Shown here one piece after another: positions 45,113 to 53,198 of a DNA stretch of 64,000 bases (position 1 is the first letter of the stretch; the number at the start of each line of letters is the position of its first letter). The notes beneath the pieces were generated by a model. The model ran no database searches, was not told the DNA's origin, and saw nothing but the letters and a program-made list of their open reading frames with translations. Source of the DNA: Bacteroidales bacterium (GTDB lineage Bacteria > Bacteroidota > Bacteroidia > Bacteroidales > UBA12077); NCBI GenBank assembly GCA_016342685.1, contig JAEINU010000004.1, positions 62,001 through 126,000 of the forward strand, in the 5' to 3' direction. Position numbers and translations under genes: made by a program.

Positions 45113-47161
45113 ATGAAAAATCCAAAGCGCTATTTAATAACATCGGCATTACCATATGCCAATGGCCCACTACATTTAGGACATATTGCAGGTGCATATT
45201 TACCAGCTGATATTTATGTTCGATATTTAAAATTAAAAGGAAATGATGTAGCATTTATTTGCGGATCGGACGAACATGGTGTTCCAATTACTTTGCGAGC
45301 AAGAAAAGAAGGTATTCAACCACAAGACGTTGTTGACAAGTACAATGGAATGATTAAAAAGGCTTTTGAAGAATTCGGAATTGCATTCGATATTTATCAT
45401 CGTACTTCTGACCCATTACACCATGAAACGGCTTCGGAATTTTTCAAAAACATGTACGAAAAAGGTGAATTTATTGAGAAAGAAGAAGATCAATTTTTTG
45501 ACGAACAAGAACAACAATTCTTAGCCGATAGATATATTATAGGTACTTGTCCAAAATGCGGATTCGAAGAAGCTTACGGCGATCAGTGCGAAAAATGTGG
45601 AACCAGTTTAAGCCCTCGTGAATTGATCAATCCAAAATCTAAATTAAGCGGAAATAACCCTGTACTAAAAACCACAAAACATTGGTATTTAGATTTAGAG
45701 AAATATCAAGGCGAATGGTTAGAAGAATGGATAGATAGTCATAAATCTGATTGGAAATCGAATGTTCATGGACAATGCAAATCTTGGTTAAATGCTGGAT
45801 TACAGCCAAGAGCGGTAACTCGCGATTTAGATTGGGGTGTCCCTGTTCCCGTTGAAGGTGCCGATGGAAAAGTTCTTTATGTTTGGTTCGATGCTCCGAT
45901 TGGATATATTTCGGCAACAAAAGCATGGGCTAAAGAAAACGGAAAAGATTGGAAAGATTACTGGCAAAGCGAAGATTCTAGTCTGATACATTTTATTGGA
46001 AAAGATAATATTGTTTTTCACTGCTTGATCTTTCCTGCAATGCTTAAAGCTCATGGTGATTACATTCTACCAACAAATGTTCCAGCAAACGAATTTTTGA
46101 ATTTAGAAGGCGATAAACTTTCTACATCGAGAAATTGGGCTGTTTGGATTCACGAATATTTAGAAGATTTTCCTGAAAAACAAGATGTTTTACGTTATAC
46201 AATTTGCGCTAACTCTCCTGAGCAAAAAGATAACGATTTTACTTGGAAAGATTTCCAAACAAGAAATAATAGTGAGTTAGTTGCCATATTCGGAAACTTT
46301 GTAAATCGCACATTAGTTCTTACTCATAAATATTACGAAGGAATAGTTCCTGAACGTGGAGAACTTACTGATTTCGACAAAGAAACATTAGCTGAAATTC
46401 CAGCGATTAAAAAAAGACTTGAAAAAAGTATCGAAAGTTACCGATTCCGTGAGGCGATAAAAATTGCAATGGATTTAGCTCGTTTAGGGAATAAATATTT
46501 AGCCGATACCGAGCCTTGGAAAGTTATTAAAACAGACGAAGAGCGTGTAAAAACAATCATGAATATTTCTCTTCAGATTACAGCAGCTTTATCTGTTATA
46601 ATGGAACCATTTTTACCTTTCACGACAGTAAAACTTAGAAATTTCTTAAATATAGAAAAACTAGATTGGGAATCTGTTGGCAGCAGCGACCTAATTCCCG
46701 TTGGACATACAATAAATAAAGCGAGTCTTCTTTTCGAGAAAATTGAAGATGATGTAATCGAAAAACAAGTTCAAAAACTACTGGATTCAAAAAAAGCAAA
46801 CGAGTTGGAAAATAAAAAAGCCGAACCTGCAAAAGATAATATCACATACGATGATTTTGTAAAGATGGACATTCGTGTAGGAACGATCCTCGAAGCAGAA
46901 AGAGTTCCTAAAACCGATAAATTATTAAAACTTAAAATTGATACTGGGATTGACCAACGAACTGTTGTTTCAGGAATTGCAGTTGATCACAAACCTGAAG
47001 ATATTATAGGTAAGCAAGTAAGCATTTTAGTTAACTTAGAACCAAGAAAAATTCGTGGAATTGAATCGCAAGGAATGATTTTAATGGCTCAGGATGCAAG
47101 CGGAAAATTAAATTTTGTAATTCCAGATGATAAAACCACAAATGGTTCAGGAATAAGTTAA
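45113..47161 (+). CDS. metG: methionine--tRNA ligase
   Basis: The 682-residue synthetase has the class I HIGH-type motif [15 protein letters not shown] near residue 17. A zinc knuckle CPKCGF...CEKCG lies near 145-162, and the KMSKS equivalent KLSTSRNW is near 335. An anticodon-binding helical domain follows. The C-terminal tRNA-binding OB-fold of about 110 residues begins at [17 protein letters not shown] and dimerises the enzyme in many bacteria. It charges tRNA-Met. A run of interspersed hairpins fills the 375 bases downstream. Confidence 0.97.
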   Translation: MKNPKRYLITSALPYANGPLHLGHIAGAYLPADIYVRYLKLKGNDVAFICGSDEHGVPITLRARKEGIQPQDVVDKYNGMIKKAFEEFGIAFDIYHRTSDPLHHETASEFFKNMYEKGEFIEKEEDQFFDEQEQQFLADRYIIGTCPKCGFEEAYGDQCEKCGTSLSPRELINPKSKLSGNNPVLKTTKHWYLDLEKYQGEWLEEWIDSHKSDWKSNVHGQCKSWLNAGLQPRAVTRDLDWGVPVPVEGADGKVLYVWFDAPIGYISATKAWAKENGKDWKDYWQSEDSSLIHFIGKDNIVFHCLIFPAMLKAHGDYILPTNVPANEFLNLEGDKLSTSRNWAVWIHEYLEDFPEKQDVLRYTICANSPEQKDNDFTWKDFQTRNNSELVAIFGNFVNRTLVLTHKYYEGIVPERGELTDFDKETLAEIPAIKKRLEKSIESYRFREAIKIAMDLARLGNKYLADTEPWKVIKTDEERVKTIMNISLQITAALSVIMEPFLPFTTVKLRNFLNIEKLDWESVGSSDLIPVGHTINKASLLFEKIEDDVIEKQVQKLLDSKKANELENKKAEPAKDNITYDDFVKMDIRVGTILEAERVPKTDKLLKLKIDTGIDQRTVVSGIAVDHKPEDIIGKQVSILVNLEPRKIRGIESQGMILMAQDASGKLNFVIPDDKTTNGSGIS

Positions 47162-47176
47162 AGACAAATTGTTCAA

Positions 47177-47299
47177 CACTTCGACATTCTTCGACAAGCT
47201 CAGAACTTTCTCATGAGCGAAGCGAGTAATGACATTGCTGGTGTGAACTAAGATACAAAACAAAAAAGTTGTTCATATTTCGACAAGCTCAATATGACA
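47177..47299. repeat. interspersed hairpins, family A mixed with family C
   Basis: Family A pieces (CTTCGACAAGCTCA) occur at 47190-47203 and 47278-47299, the latter with an ATATTTCG...CGA..ATATGAC arrangement. Between them lies a third motif (CTTTCTCATGAGCGAAGCG, then AGTAATGACA), here called family C. They fill the space after metG together with the element at 47398. Confidence 0.75.
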
Positions 47300-47397
47300 A
47301 CTTTTTTTACATATAAATTATTGACTAAAGTAGCAACACATAAAACATTTAAAATAGAATCGAAATCGTAATACAGAGCTAGTAAAAAATAAAATTT

Positions 47398-47501
47398 GTC
47401 ATCCCCAACTTGATTGGGGATCTAATAATTAATTAAAATAACTTTAATATGGAGATTCCCTTTTTACTCGCTTCGCTCATGAGAAAGTTCAAGGGAATGA
47501 C
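47398..47501. repeat. interspersed family B element carrying a family C insert
   Basis: It starts GTC plus hairpin ATCCCCAA-CTTGA-TTGGGGAT and ends GGGAATGAC. A reverse-oriented family C motif (ACTCGCTTCGCTCATGAG) lies inside at 47466-47483. The whole has terminal inverted repeats GTCAT / ATGAC. With the previous element it leaves no room for a gene in the metG-sigma gap. Confidence 0.8.
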
Positions 47502-47536
47502 ATCAGTCTTTTTACTGACTTTTTTATAATTAGCAG

Positions 47537-48112
47537 TTGACAGAAGCAAACACGCATATAGGTTTTAAGATAGAATCGAAATCCGATTTCGAAATACTGT
47601 TCAATACTCATTACAGTAATTTATGTGCCTACGCCAATAATTTTCTAAAGGATGTTGATGCATCAGAAGAGGTTGTACAAGAAATTTTGTTCAAGTTATG
47701 GACGAATAAAGAAACGATTATCATTACAACATCTATTCAAAGTTACCTTTTTAGGGCAGTTCGAAATGCTAGCTTAAACGTAATTAAGCACATAGATATA
47801 CGCGAAGATTATAAAGTTCATAATGAATATGAAATGCAAAATGAACATTCTACGGAAGACGAAATGATTGTTTCTGAATTGGATCTGAAAATTCGAGAGG
47901 CTATTGATCAACTCCCGATGGAACGTAAAAAGGTTTTTTTATTAAGTCGATACGATGGATTAAAATATAAAGAAATTGCAGAGAAGTTAAATATCTCTGT
48001 TAGCACCGTAGAAAACCAAATGGTAAAAGCTTTAAAATTTTTACGTGCTGAACTTAAAGATTATCTACCATGGCTTATTTTATTTTTTAGTGATTTTTTT
48101 AAAAATGGATAG
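47537..48112 (+). CDS. ECF RNA polymerase sigma factor (FecI-like)
   Basis: The 191-residue protein has sigma-70 region 2 (FNTHYSNLCAYANNFLKD, then EEVVQEILFKLW) and region 4 (IDQLPMERKKVFLLSRYDGLKYKEIAEKLNISVSTVENQM). No ATG is available near the start, and a stop codon lies two codons upstream, so TTG at 47537 is the most likely initiation codon. It should direct transcription in response to an envelope signal relayed by the FecR protein encoded next. Two matching promoter-like motifs, at 48111 and 51610, probably mark its targets. Confidence 0.93.
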   Translation: MTEANTHIGFKIESKSDFEILFNTHYSNLCAYANNFLKDVDASEEVVQEILFKLWTNKETIIITTSIQSYLFRAVRNASLNVIKHIDIREDYKVHNEYEMQNEHSTEDEMIVSELDLKIREAIDQLPMERKKVFLLSRYDGLKYKEIAEKLNISVSTVENQMVKALKFLRAELKDYLPWLILFFSDFFKNG

Positions 48113-48141
48113 AGGTAAACTAATATTGGATTGTCATACTA
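48111..48141 (+). promoter_or_regulatory. ECF-type promoter before fecR
   Basis: AGAGGTAA-N12-TTGTCATACTA, directly after the sigma gene stop. It resembles other ECF promoters with a GGTAA-like -35 and GTC-containing -10. The same arrangement and spacing recur at 51610-51640. Confidence 0.7.
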
Positions 48142-48151
48142 ATGCAAATTA

Positions 48152-49180
48152 ATGAATAAAGACTCTGAACATATTGACGACAAATTGCTTTTACGCTTTC
48201 TATTAGGCGAAGCAAGTCAGGATGAAATGACACAGGTTCAAGAGTGGCTTCAATTATCTGAAAAAAACAGAAAAGTTTTGGACGATTATGAAGCTATTTG
48301 GTCTGAATCAGGTAAGCTTACGCCAAATCCTGTTGCTGTTGATATTCCTTCAGCGTGGATTAATATGTCTGAACGAATCGATAAATTTGAATCTAAAAAA
48401 ACGATAAAAACCATTCCTTTAAAATCTAAATTCATTAAAATAAGTTACAGCGCAGCTGCCATACTAATTATATTTATTGCCATATATCAGCTAATATTAA
48501 AGCCAACTCCTACATTACAAATAGCAAGTAACATCGAAGTTATTAAAAATACTCTTCCCGATGGAAGTCTTATTGCATTAAATTCTAACTCGACTATTTC
48601 TTATCCTAAAAAGTTTAATAAAAACGAACGACGAATAAAATTAGAAGGTGAAGCCTTTTTCGATGTTGAGCGAAACGAAGAAAAACCATTCATAATTGAA
48701 GCTGGCAATGCTTTCGTTCAAGTTCTTGGAACAAAATTCAATGTAAAGGCTTATGAAAATTCGGAGATCGAAGTTATTGTAACCGAAGGTCTGGTTAAAT
48801 TATATATTATTGATTCCGAAACATTAGATTCTTCTTCGATATTCCTAAAAGCAGGACAGAAAGGAATAATATCTATACAAGAAAATCGCCCTATTTATGT
48901 GTCTGAAAATATTCCAGACGAACTTGCTTGGATGGATTATACTTTAATATTTAAAGATACTGATCTTAAACGTGCACTTAGTTTACTCGAAGATCATTAC
49001 AATGTTAAGATTAAAGTAAGCGACAAACGCATACTTAATTGTCGGTTAACAACTACGTTCACAAATAATTCAATTGATGATATTATTGAAGTAATTGTGG
49101 CAACATTCGAGTTCGAATACACTAAAGAAAATAATACATATACTATAAAAGGAGATGGTTGCGAAGGAAAAGACATATAA
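48152..49180 (+). CDS. FecR-family anti-sigma factor
   Basis: The 342-residue protein has an N-terminal cytoplasmic anti-sigma region (1-100, DDKLLLRFLLGEASQDEMTQVQEWL) and one membrane helix (about 101-120). The periplasmic FecR domain follows (about 135-240, SLIALNSNSTISYPKKF, EGEAFFDVERNEEKPFIIEA). The C-terminal DUF4974 domain ends it (FKDTDLKRALSLLEDHYNVKIKV). It holds or activates the ECF sigma factor depending on a signal from an outer-membrane protein. It overlaps the following STN-domain gene by 26 bases, which suggests coupled expression. Confidence 0.95.
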   Translation: MNKDSEHIDDKLLLRFLLGEASQDEMTQVQEWLQLSEKNRKVLDDYEAIWSESGKLTPNPVAVDIPSAWINMSERIDKFESKKTIKTIPLKSKFIKISYSAAAILIIFIAIYQLILKPTPTLQIASNIEVIKNTLPDGSLIALNSNSTISYPKKFNKNERRIKLEGEAFFDVERNEEKPFIIEAGNAFVQVLGTKFNVKAYENSEIEVIVTEGLVKLYIIDSETLDSSSIFLKAGQKGIISIQENRPIYVSENIPDELAWMDYTLIFKDTDLKRALSLLEDHYNVKIKVSDKRILNCRLTTTFTNNSIDDIIEVIVATFEFEYTKENNTYTIKGDGCEGKDI

Positions 49181-51191
49181 TATAAAACCACTGATAATTC
49201 TTTTATCTCTTTTTATGATTTGCAGTTCTGCAAAATCACAAACAAATTATTTATATGAACGAATTACGATTTCTTTTAATGATATTCCTTTAGAAAAGGC
49301 TCTCGATCAAATTTCAGAAATGGGTAGTTTTACTTTTTCTTACAACTCAAAAAACTTCGACGAAAAAAGATTAGTTTCATTAGACATAGAAAACAAAACG
49401 ATAACAAAAACTTTGAACATCCTTTTTGAAAATACGGTTAATTTCAAAGTAGTCGGAAGTCATTTAATATTAACAAAAAAGAATCCTCCCAAATATTCCA
49501 ATCTTCAATATAAAACAAACGAATATAAAATTACCGGATATATTATTGATTCACAATCAGGAAGAAAAATTCAGGAAGCAACGATTTATGAAATAAACGG
49601 GAATATAGTTTCTTTATCAAACACCGAAGGTTTTTATTCCCTAACCGTTCCTACAGAACAAAATATAAATGGCTTTAGCTACAGCAAACAAGGCTATCTC
49701 GATACCCTTATTATTATCGAACCTTTATATAATAGTGAATTAAATATTTATCTAAATCCCTTAGAAAGTCCTCAGTTAAAAAGATTAGAAAGTAAATACT
49801 TTAAACTAGAAGATATTCATAACAGACAACTTGTAAATATCTTAGTACCAAAAAAATCAAAAACAATTTCCGACAATCTGATCATACACAATAAAAAACT
49901 AGCACAAATATCTTTCATTCCATATATTGGCACAAACCGTCAGCTAAGTGGTTCGGTAGATAATACCTTATCATTAAATGTAATAGCTGGATATTCTGGG
50001 GGTGTAAATGGATTTGAACTTGGCGGATTACTTAATATTGTTAAAAGAAATGTAGATGGTTCACAAATTGGCGGTTTTGCCAATATCGTAGGTGGCGACA
50101 CAAAATATTTTCAACTTGCCGGTTTTTTCAACTTGAATAGTGGTTCAGTAACCGGAACTCAAATTGGCGGTTTTAGTAATGTTGTTCTAGATACACTTAA
50201 TGGAGTTCAAATTGCAGGTTTCAATAATACCTTGCATGGATATATGAATGGTGTTCAAATATCTGGATTTAGTAATGTTACAACTCAAAATGCAGATGGT
50301 ATTCAGTTAACCTGTTTTGTAAATGTTGCTTTAAAGGATGTAAAACTAAGTCAGATAAGTGGTTTTGCTAACTACTGCGATAATGTTGATGGTGGGCAAA
50401 TAACTGGTATGGTCAATATTGCTAAAGGTGATGTAAACTGGGGACAAATAAGTGGTTTTGCAAATTATGGCAAATCGGTTACGGGATTACAAATGTCGGG
50501 ATTTGCAAATATTTCTGCTAATAAAGTTTCGGGAGGTCAATTAGCTGGAGGACTTAATTATGGAAAAAGCGCAGAAAAATATCAAATTAGTGGACTAGTA
50601 AACATTGCAAAAGAAGAAATAGATGGTGCGCAACTTGCAGGATGTATAAACTATGCTAAAAAAGTTAATGGTTATCAGATTGGATTCTTTAATGTTTCAG
50701 ATACTATTGAAAGCGGAATGCCAATAGGTATTATATCTTTTGTTAAAAAGGGATTTCATCGATTTGAAATTTCTACGAATGAAGTGTTTAACTTAAATGG
50801 CGCTTACAAATTAGGTGTTAAGAAATTCTATAACACATTTCGTTTCGGGTTAAATTTTACTGATAAAATCTATGTGGGATATGGTGTAGGAACACAAATA
50901 AATTTTGGCGAGAAATTTAATCTTAATTTAGAATACACTTCCGATATAATATTTGACAAGTCATTTAAAATATTAGGTGAAATAGATAAACTATCCTTAC
51001 CTATTGATTACAAAATAAATAAACATATAAATATTTTTGGCGGACCTACCTTTAACCTTTCTTTAATGAAAGAAACAACAAATAATACTTTTACTTCAAT
51101 AGCTCCATATACATTTTATACCGACACATATTCTGAGAGACAAGCAAATGTTTGGATAGGAGGAATTTTAGGTCTTTCCTTTACCTTATAA
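49155..51191 (+). CDS. STN-domain LA_2272-type surface-repeat protein
   Basis: The 678-residue protein has a signal peptide (9-28). An STN domain lies at about 36-105 (ISFNDIPLEKALDQISEMGSFTFSYNS), and a carboxypeptidase-like regulatory beta-sandwich at about 125-200. About 15 short repeats of 18-21 residues with the core Gx-QI-GF-N (roughly 280-575) follow, then a beta-rich tail that should be an outer-membrane barrel. The STN domain normally belongs to TonB-dependent receptors that signal to FecR. Here it is joined to a protein without a TonB plug or receptor barrel. The start ATG overlaps fecR. The LA_2272 family name is from memory. Confidence 0.85.
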   Translation: MVAKEKTYNIKPLIILLSLFMICSSAKSQTNYLYERITISFNDIPLEKALDQISEMGSFTFSYNSKNFDEKRLVSLDIENKTITKTLNILFENTVNFKVVGSHLILTKKNPPKYSNLQYKTNEYKITGYIIDSQSGRKIQEATIYEINGNIVSLSNTEGFYSLTVPTEQNINGFSYSKQGYLDTLIIIEPLYNSELNIYLNPLESPQLKRLESKYFKLEDIHNRQLVNILVPKKSKTISDNLIIHNKKLAQISFIPYIGTNRQLSGSVDNTLSLNVIAGYSGGVNGFELGGLLNIVKRNVDGSQIGGFANIVGGDTKYFQLAGFFNLNSGSVTGTQIGGFSNVVLDTLNGVQIAGFNNTLHGYMNGVQISGFSNVTTQNADGIQLTCFVNVALKDVKLSQISGFANYCDNVDGGQITGMVNIAKGDVNWGQISGFANYGKSVTGLQMSGFANISANKVSGGQLAGGLNYGKSAEKYQISGLVNIAKEEIDGAQLAGCINYAKKVNGYQIGFFNVSDTIESGMPIGIISFVKKGFHRFEISTNEVFNLNGAYKLGVKKFYNTFRFGLNFTDKIYVGYGVGTQINFGEKFNLNLEYTSDIIFDKSFKILGEIDKLSLPIDYKINKHINIFGGPTFNLSLMKETTNNTFTSIAPYTFYTDTYSERQANVWIGGILGLSFTL

Positions 51192-51207
51192 TTTTTAATT
51201 TCTATAT

Positions 51208-51443
51208 ATCATCCCCTCCCGTTATTTATCGGGATGATTGGGAATCTCATAACATAATTATAAAAATTGAGATTCCGGGTCTTCGCCCGGAATGGCATAT
51301 CACATACTTATGGTTTTTGTTCTCTTCTGCTATAAGAATTATTCCTCAATATGAAATCTCTTTACGATAGATTCCCGCTTTATTCGCTAAACTCATGAAA
51401 TAAGTTCGCGAGAACTTTTCTCACGATTGAAATGAGTAATGAC
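51208..51443. repeat. degenerate interspersed elements after the STN gene
   Basis: The region carries several related hairpins: CCCG...CGGG-type at 51216-51236, ATTCCGGG / CCCGGAAT at 51272-51293 and a family C-like stretch with ATGAGTAATGACA at 51431-51444. None encodes a plausible protein. Confidence 0.65.
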
Positions 51444-51456
51444 AATATACTTGGAT

Positions 51457-51526
51457 GTCATTTGGCACTTGATGCAAAATCTAATTATAAAATAAATAAT
51501 AGATTTCCGATTTCTCGGAAATGACA
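51457..51526. repeat. interspersed family B element, complete
   Basis: It runs from GTCATTT to AAATGAC with inner hairpins (CTTGA loop on the left, ATTTCCGA-TTTC-TCGGAAAT on the right) and an AT-rich centre. With neighbours it fills the 600-base gap before the second surface-repeat gene. Confidence 0.82.
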
Positions 51527-51609
51527 ACTTCTTGCATCCATCTAAAACCCCAATAATTAAGAGCTTTTCAATATTATATAAAAAACTTCATTTTTTTTTG
51601 ATTTCGAAT

Positions 51610-51640
51610 AGAGGTAACTCAAAATTGGGTTGTCATACTA
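51610..51640 (+). promoter_or_regulatory. second ECF-type promoter, matching the one before fecR
   Basis: AGAGGTAA-N12-TTGTCATACTA, identical to the 48111 site in both boxes and spacing; the spacer also shares ATTGG. It precedes the second surface-repeat gene. Confidence 0.75.
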
Positions 51641-51817
51641 TTGAATAAACATATTAAAGAAATTTAAAACAGAATAAAAATGAAAACAAATAAAAATCAA
51701 ATCACAGACAATAAATTAGAAATGAATTTCTACCCAAGAAGTATATTAATATTTGCCTATTTCGCATTAATGGCAAAGCAACAAGAAGAAAAACATTTAA
51801 AAAGAAAGACAAATAAA

Positions 51818-52990
51818 ATGAAATCATTAAGTATAATAACACTAATAATGCTCCTGTTTTCATTTGGAAATAGAGCATCTGCACAAGAAATGCACGATAC
51901 TACTACTCGCCCATTTCAAATAAGTTTTGTAACGCCACTTGGAACAAATGGATTAGATGCCTCGAACATCACAAATAAAGTTTCCATAAATATTTTGGCA
52001 GGATATAATGGAGGTTTGGATGGCTTTGAATTTTCAGGATATGGAGGTATGCTAAAAAATAATATGACAGGAACTCAGATTGCCGGATTTGGAAACATTG
52101 TTAAGGGAACAGGATCAGGATTTCAGGCATCAGGATTTTTCAATTATACACACAAATACTTTAGTGGATTACAAATTTCAGGATTTTCTAATATTGTAAA
52201 TAGTAATGCAACCGCATGGCAGATATCTGGATTTGGAAATGTAGTAACAGACAAATTAACAGGTGGACAAATTGCTGGATTTTCAAATTACTCAAAAGGA
52301 AATACTGTAGGTCAGGCAAGTGGATTTACAAACATAAACAATGGAGATTTGGAAGGATTTCAAATTGCAGGTTTTGTAAATATTAATACAGAAAAAGCTG
52401 AAGGTATGCAAGTTGCTGGTTTTATAAATTATACTCGCAAGCTTAAGGGTGTTCAAATAGCTCCATTTAATTATGTTGATTCTTTAGAAAAAGGAACACC
52501 CATAGGAATATTTTCTATTGTGAAGAATGGATATAAAACCTTTGAAATTAGTTCAAATGAAACATTATATGGTGTAGTAAGCTATAAAACAGGAACAAAA
52601 AAGTTCTACAATATCATCTCTATTGGTGCTAGTTATAAAAATGATATGGTACTCTGGGGTTGGGGTTATGGTATAGGAACAATAAAGCAGTTAAAAAATG
52701 ATTGGGATCTGGCTATCGAACTACTATCATATAAAATTAACCAAGATGAATGGTTTACTGAAACCTTAAATCAAAATAATAAACTACAGTTAACTACTTC
52801 AAAGAAAGTTTCAGAAAACCTAAATGTATTTGGTGGCATAAGTTGGAATGTCAACGTTTCTGAAACCAAAGATCATAATGGAAATGATTATAAATCTACT
52901 ATCTCTCCATGGAATATTTTCGATGAAACTTATGGAAACGACACCAATGTTAAAATGTATCCAGGTTTTACTGTAGGTATAAGATTTTAG
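51818..52990 (+). CDS. second LA_2272-type surface-repeat protein
   Basis: I choose the ATG at 51818, which gives 390 residues, follows an AGAAAGAC ribosome site and starts a signal peptide ending ASAQ; the frame is open back to an ATG at 51680, which would add 46 residues including another hydrophobic stretch. About ten repeats with core GxQIAGFxN fill roughly residues 60-215. The flanking segments before and after the repeats (GTNG...NILAGYNGG and GTPIGIFSIVKNGYKTFEISSNE) match the STN-domain paralogue, so the two genes are related. This copy has no STN or regulatory domain. It lies behind its own ECF-type promoter. Confidence 0.85.
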   Translation: MKSLSIITLIMLLFSFGNRASAQEMHDTTTRPFQISFVTPLGTNGLDASNITNKVSINILAGYNGGLDGFEFSGYGGMLKNNMTGTQIAGFGNIVKGTGSGFQASGFFNYTHKYFSGLQISGFSNIVNSNATAWQISGFGNVVTDKLTGGQIAGFSNYSKGNTVGQASGFTNINNGDLEGFQIAGFVNINTEKAEGMQVAGFINYTRKLKGVQIAPFNYVDSLEKGTPIGIFSIVKNGYKTFEISSNETLYGVVSYKTGTKKFYNIISIGASYKNDMVLWGWGYGIGTIKQLKNDWDLAIELLSYKINQDEWFTETLNQNNKLQLTTSKKVSENLNVFGGISWNVNVSETKDHNGNDYKSTISPWNIFDETYGNDTNVKMYPGFTVGIRF

Positions 52991-53021
52991 TGCAAACGAC
53001 TGTCTAAAATGTTAGAAAAAT

Positions 53022-53149
53022 GTCATTACTCACTTTGTTCGTGAGAATAGTTCCCTTGAACTTTCTCATGAGCGATGCGAGTAAAAAGGGAATCTCTTAT
53101 CAATACTTAAACAACCAGACATGAGATCCCCAATCAAGTTGAGGATGAC
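53022..53149. repeat. interspersed elements, families C and B
   Basis: A family C inverted pair (TCATTACTCACTTTGTTCGT and CTTTCTCATGAGCGATGCGA) is followed by a reverse family B hairpin (GATCCCCAATCAAGTTGAGG, then ATGAC). It fills the space between the second surface-repeat gene and the TonB receptor gene. Confidence 0.8.
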
Positions 53150-53198
53150 AATAAAAAACATTTTAAATTAATATCGGGATCAATAAAATTAAATCGTC

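Noticed and set aside
45024-45254. Minus-strand open frame opposite the metG start
   Set aside because: It is antisense to a conserved synthetase N-terminus and its composition follows from the metG codons.
47500-47528. Terminator-like TCAGT...ACTGA hairpin with T-run just before the sigma gene
   Set aside because: The stem is only 5 bp and the position, 10 bases before a start codon, gives no clear role.
51453-51475. Sigma-54 promoter TTGGCACTTGATGC
   Set aside because: The -24/-12 spacing is two bases short, and the sequence is one copy of the family B hairpin.
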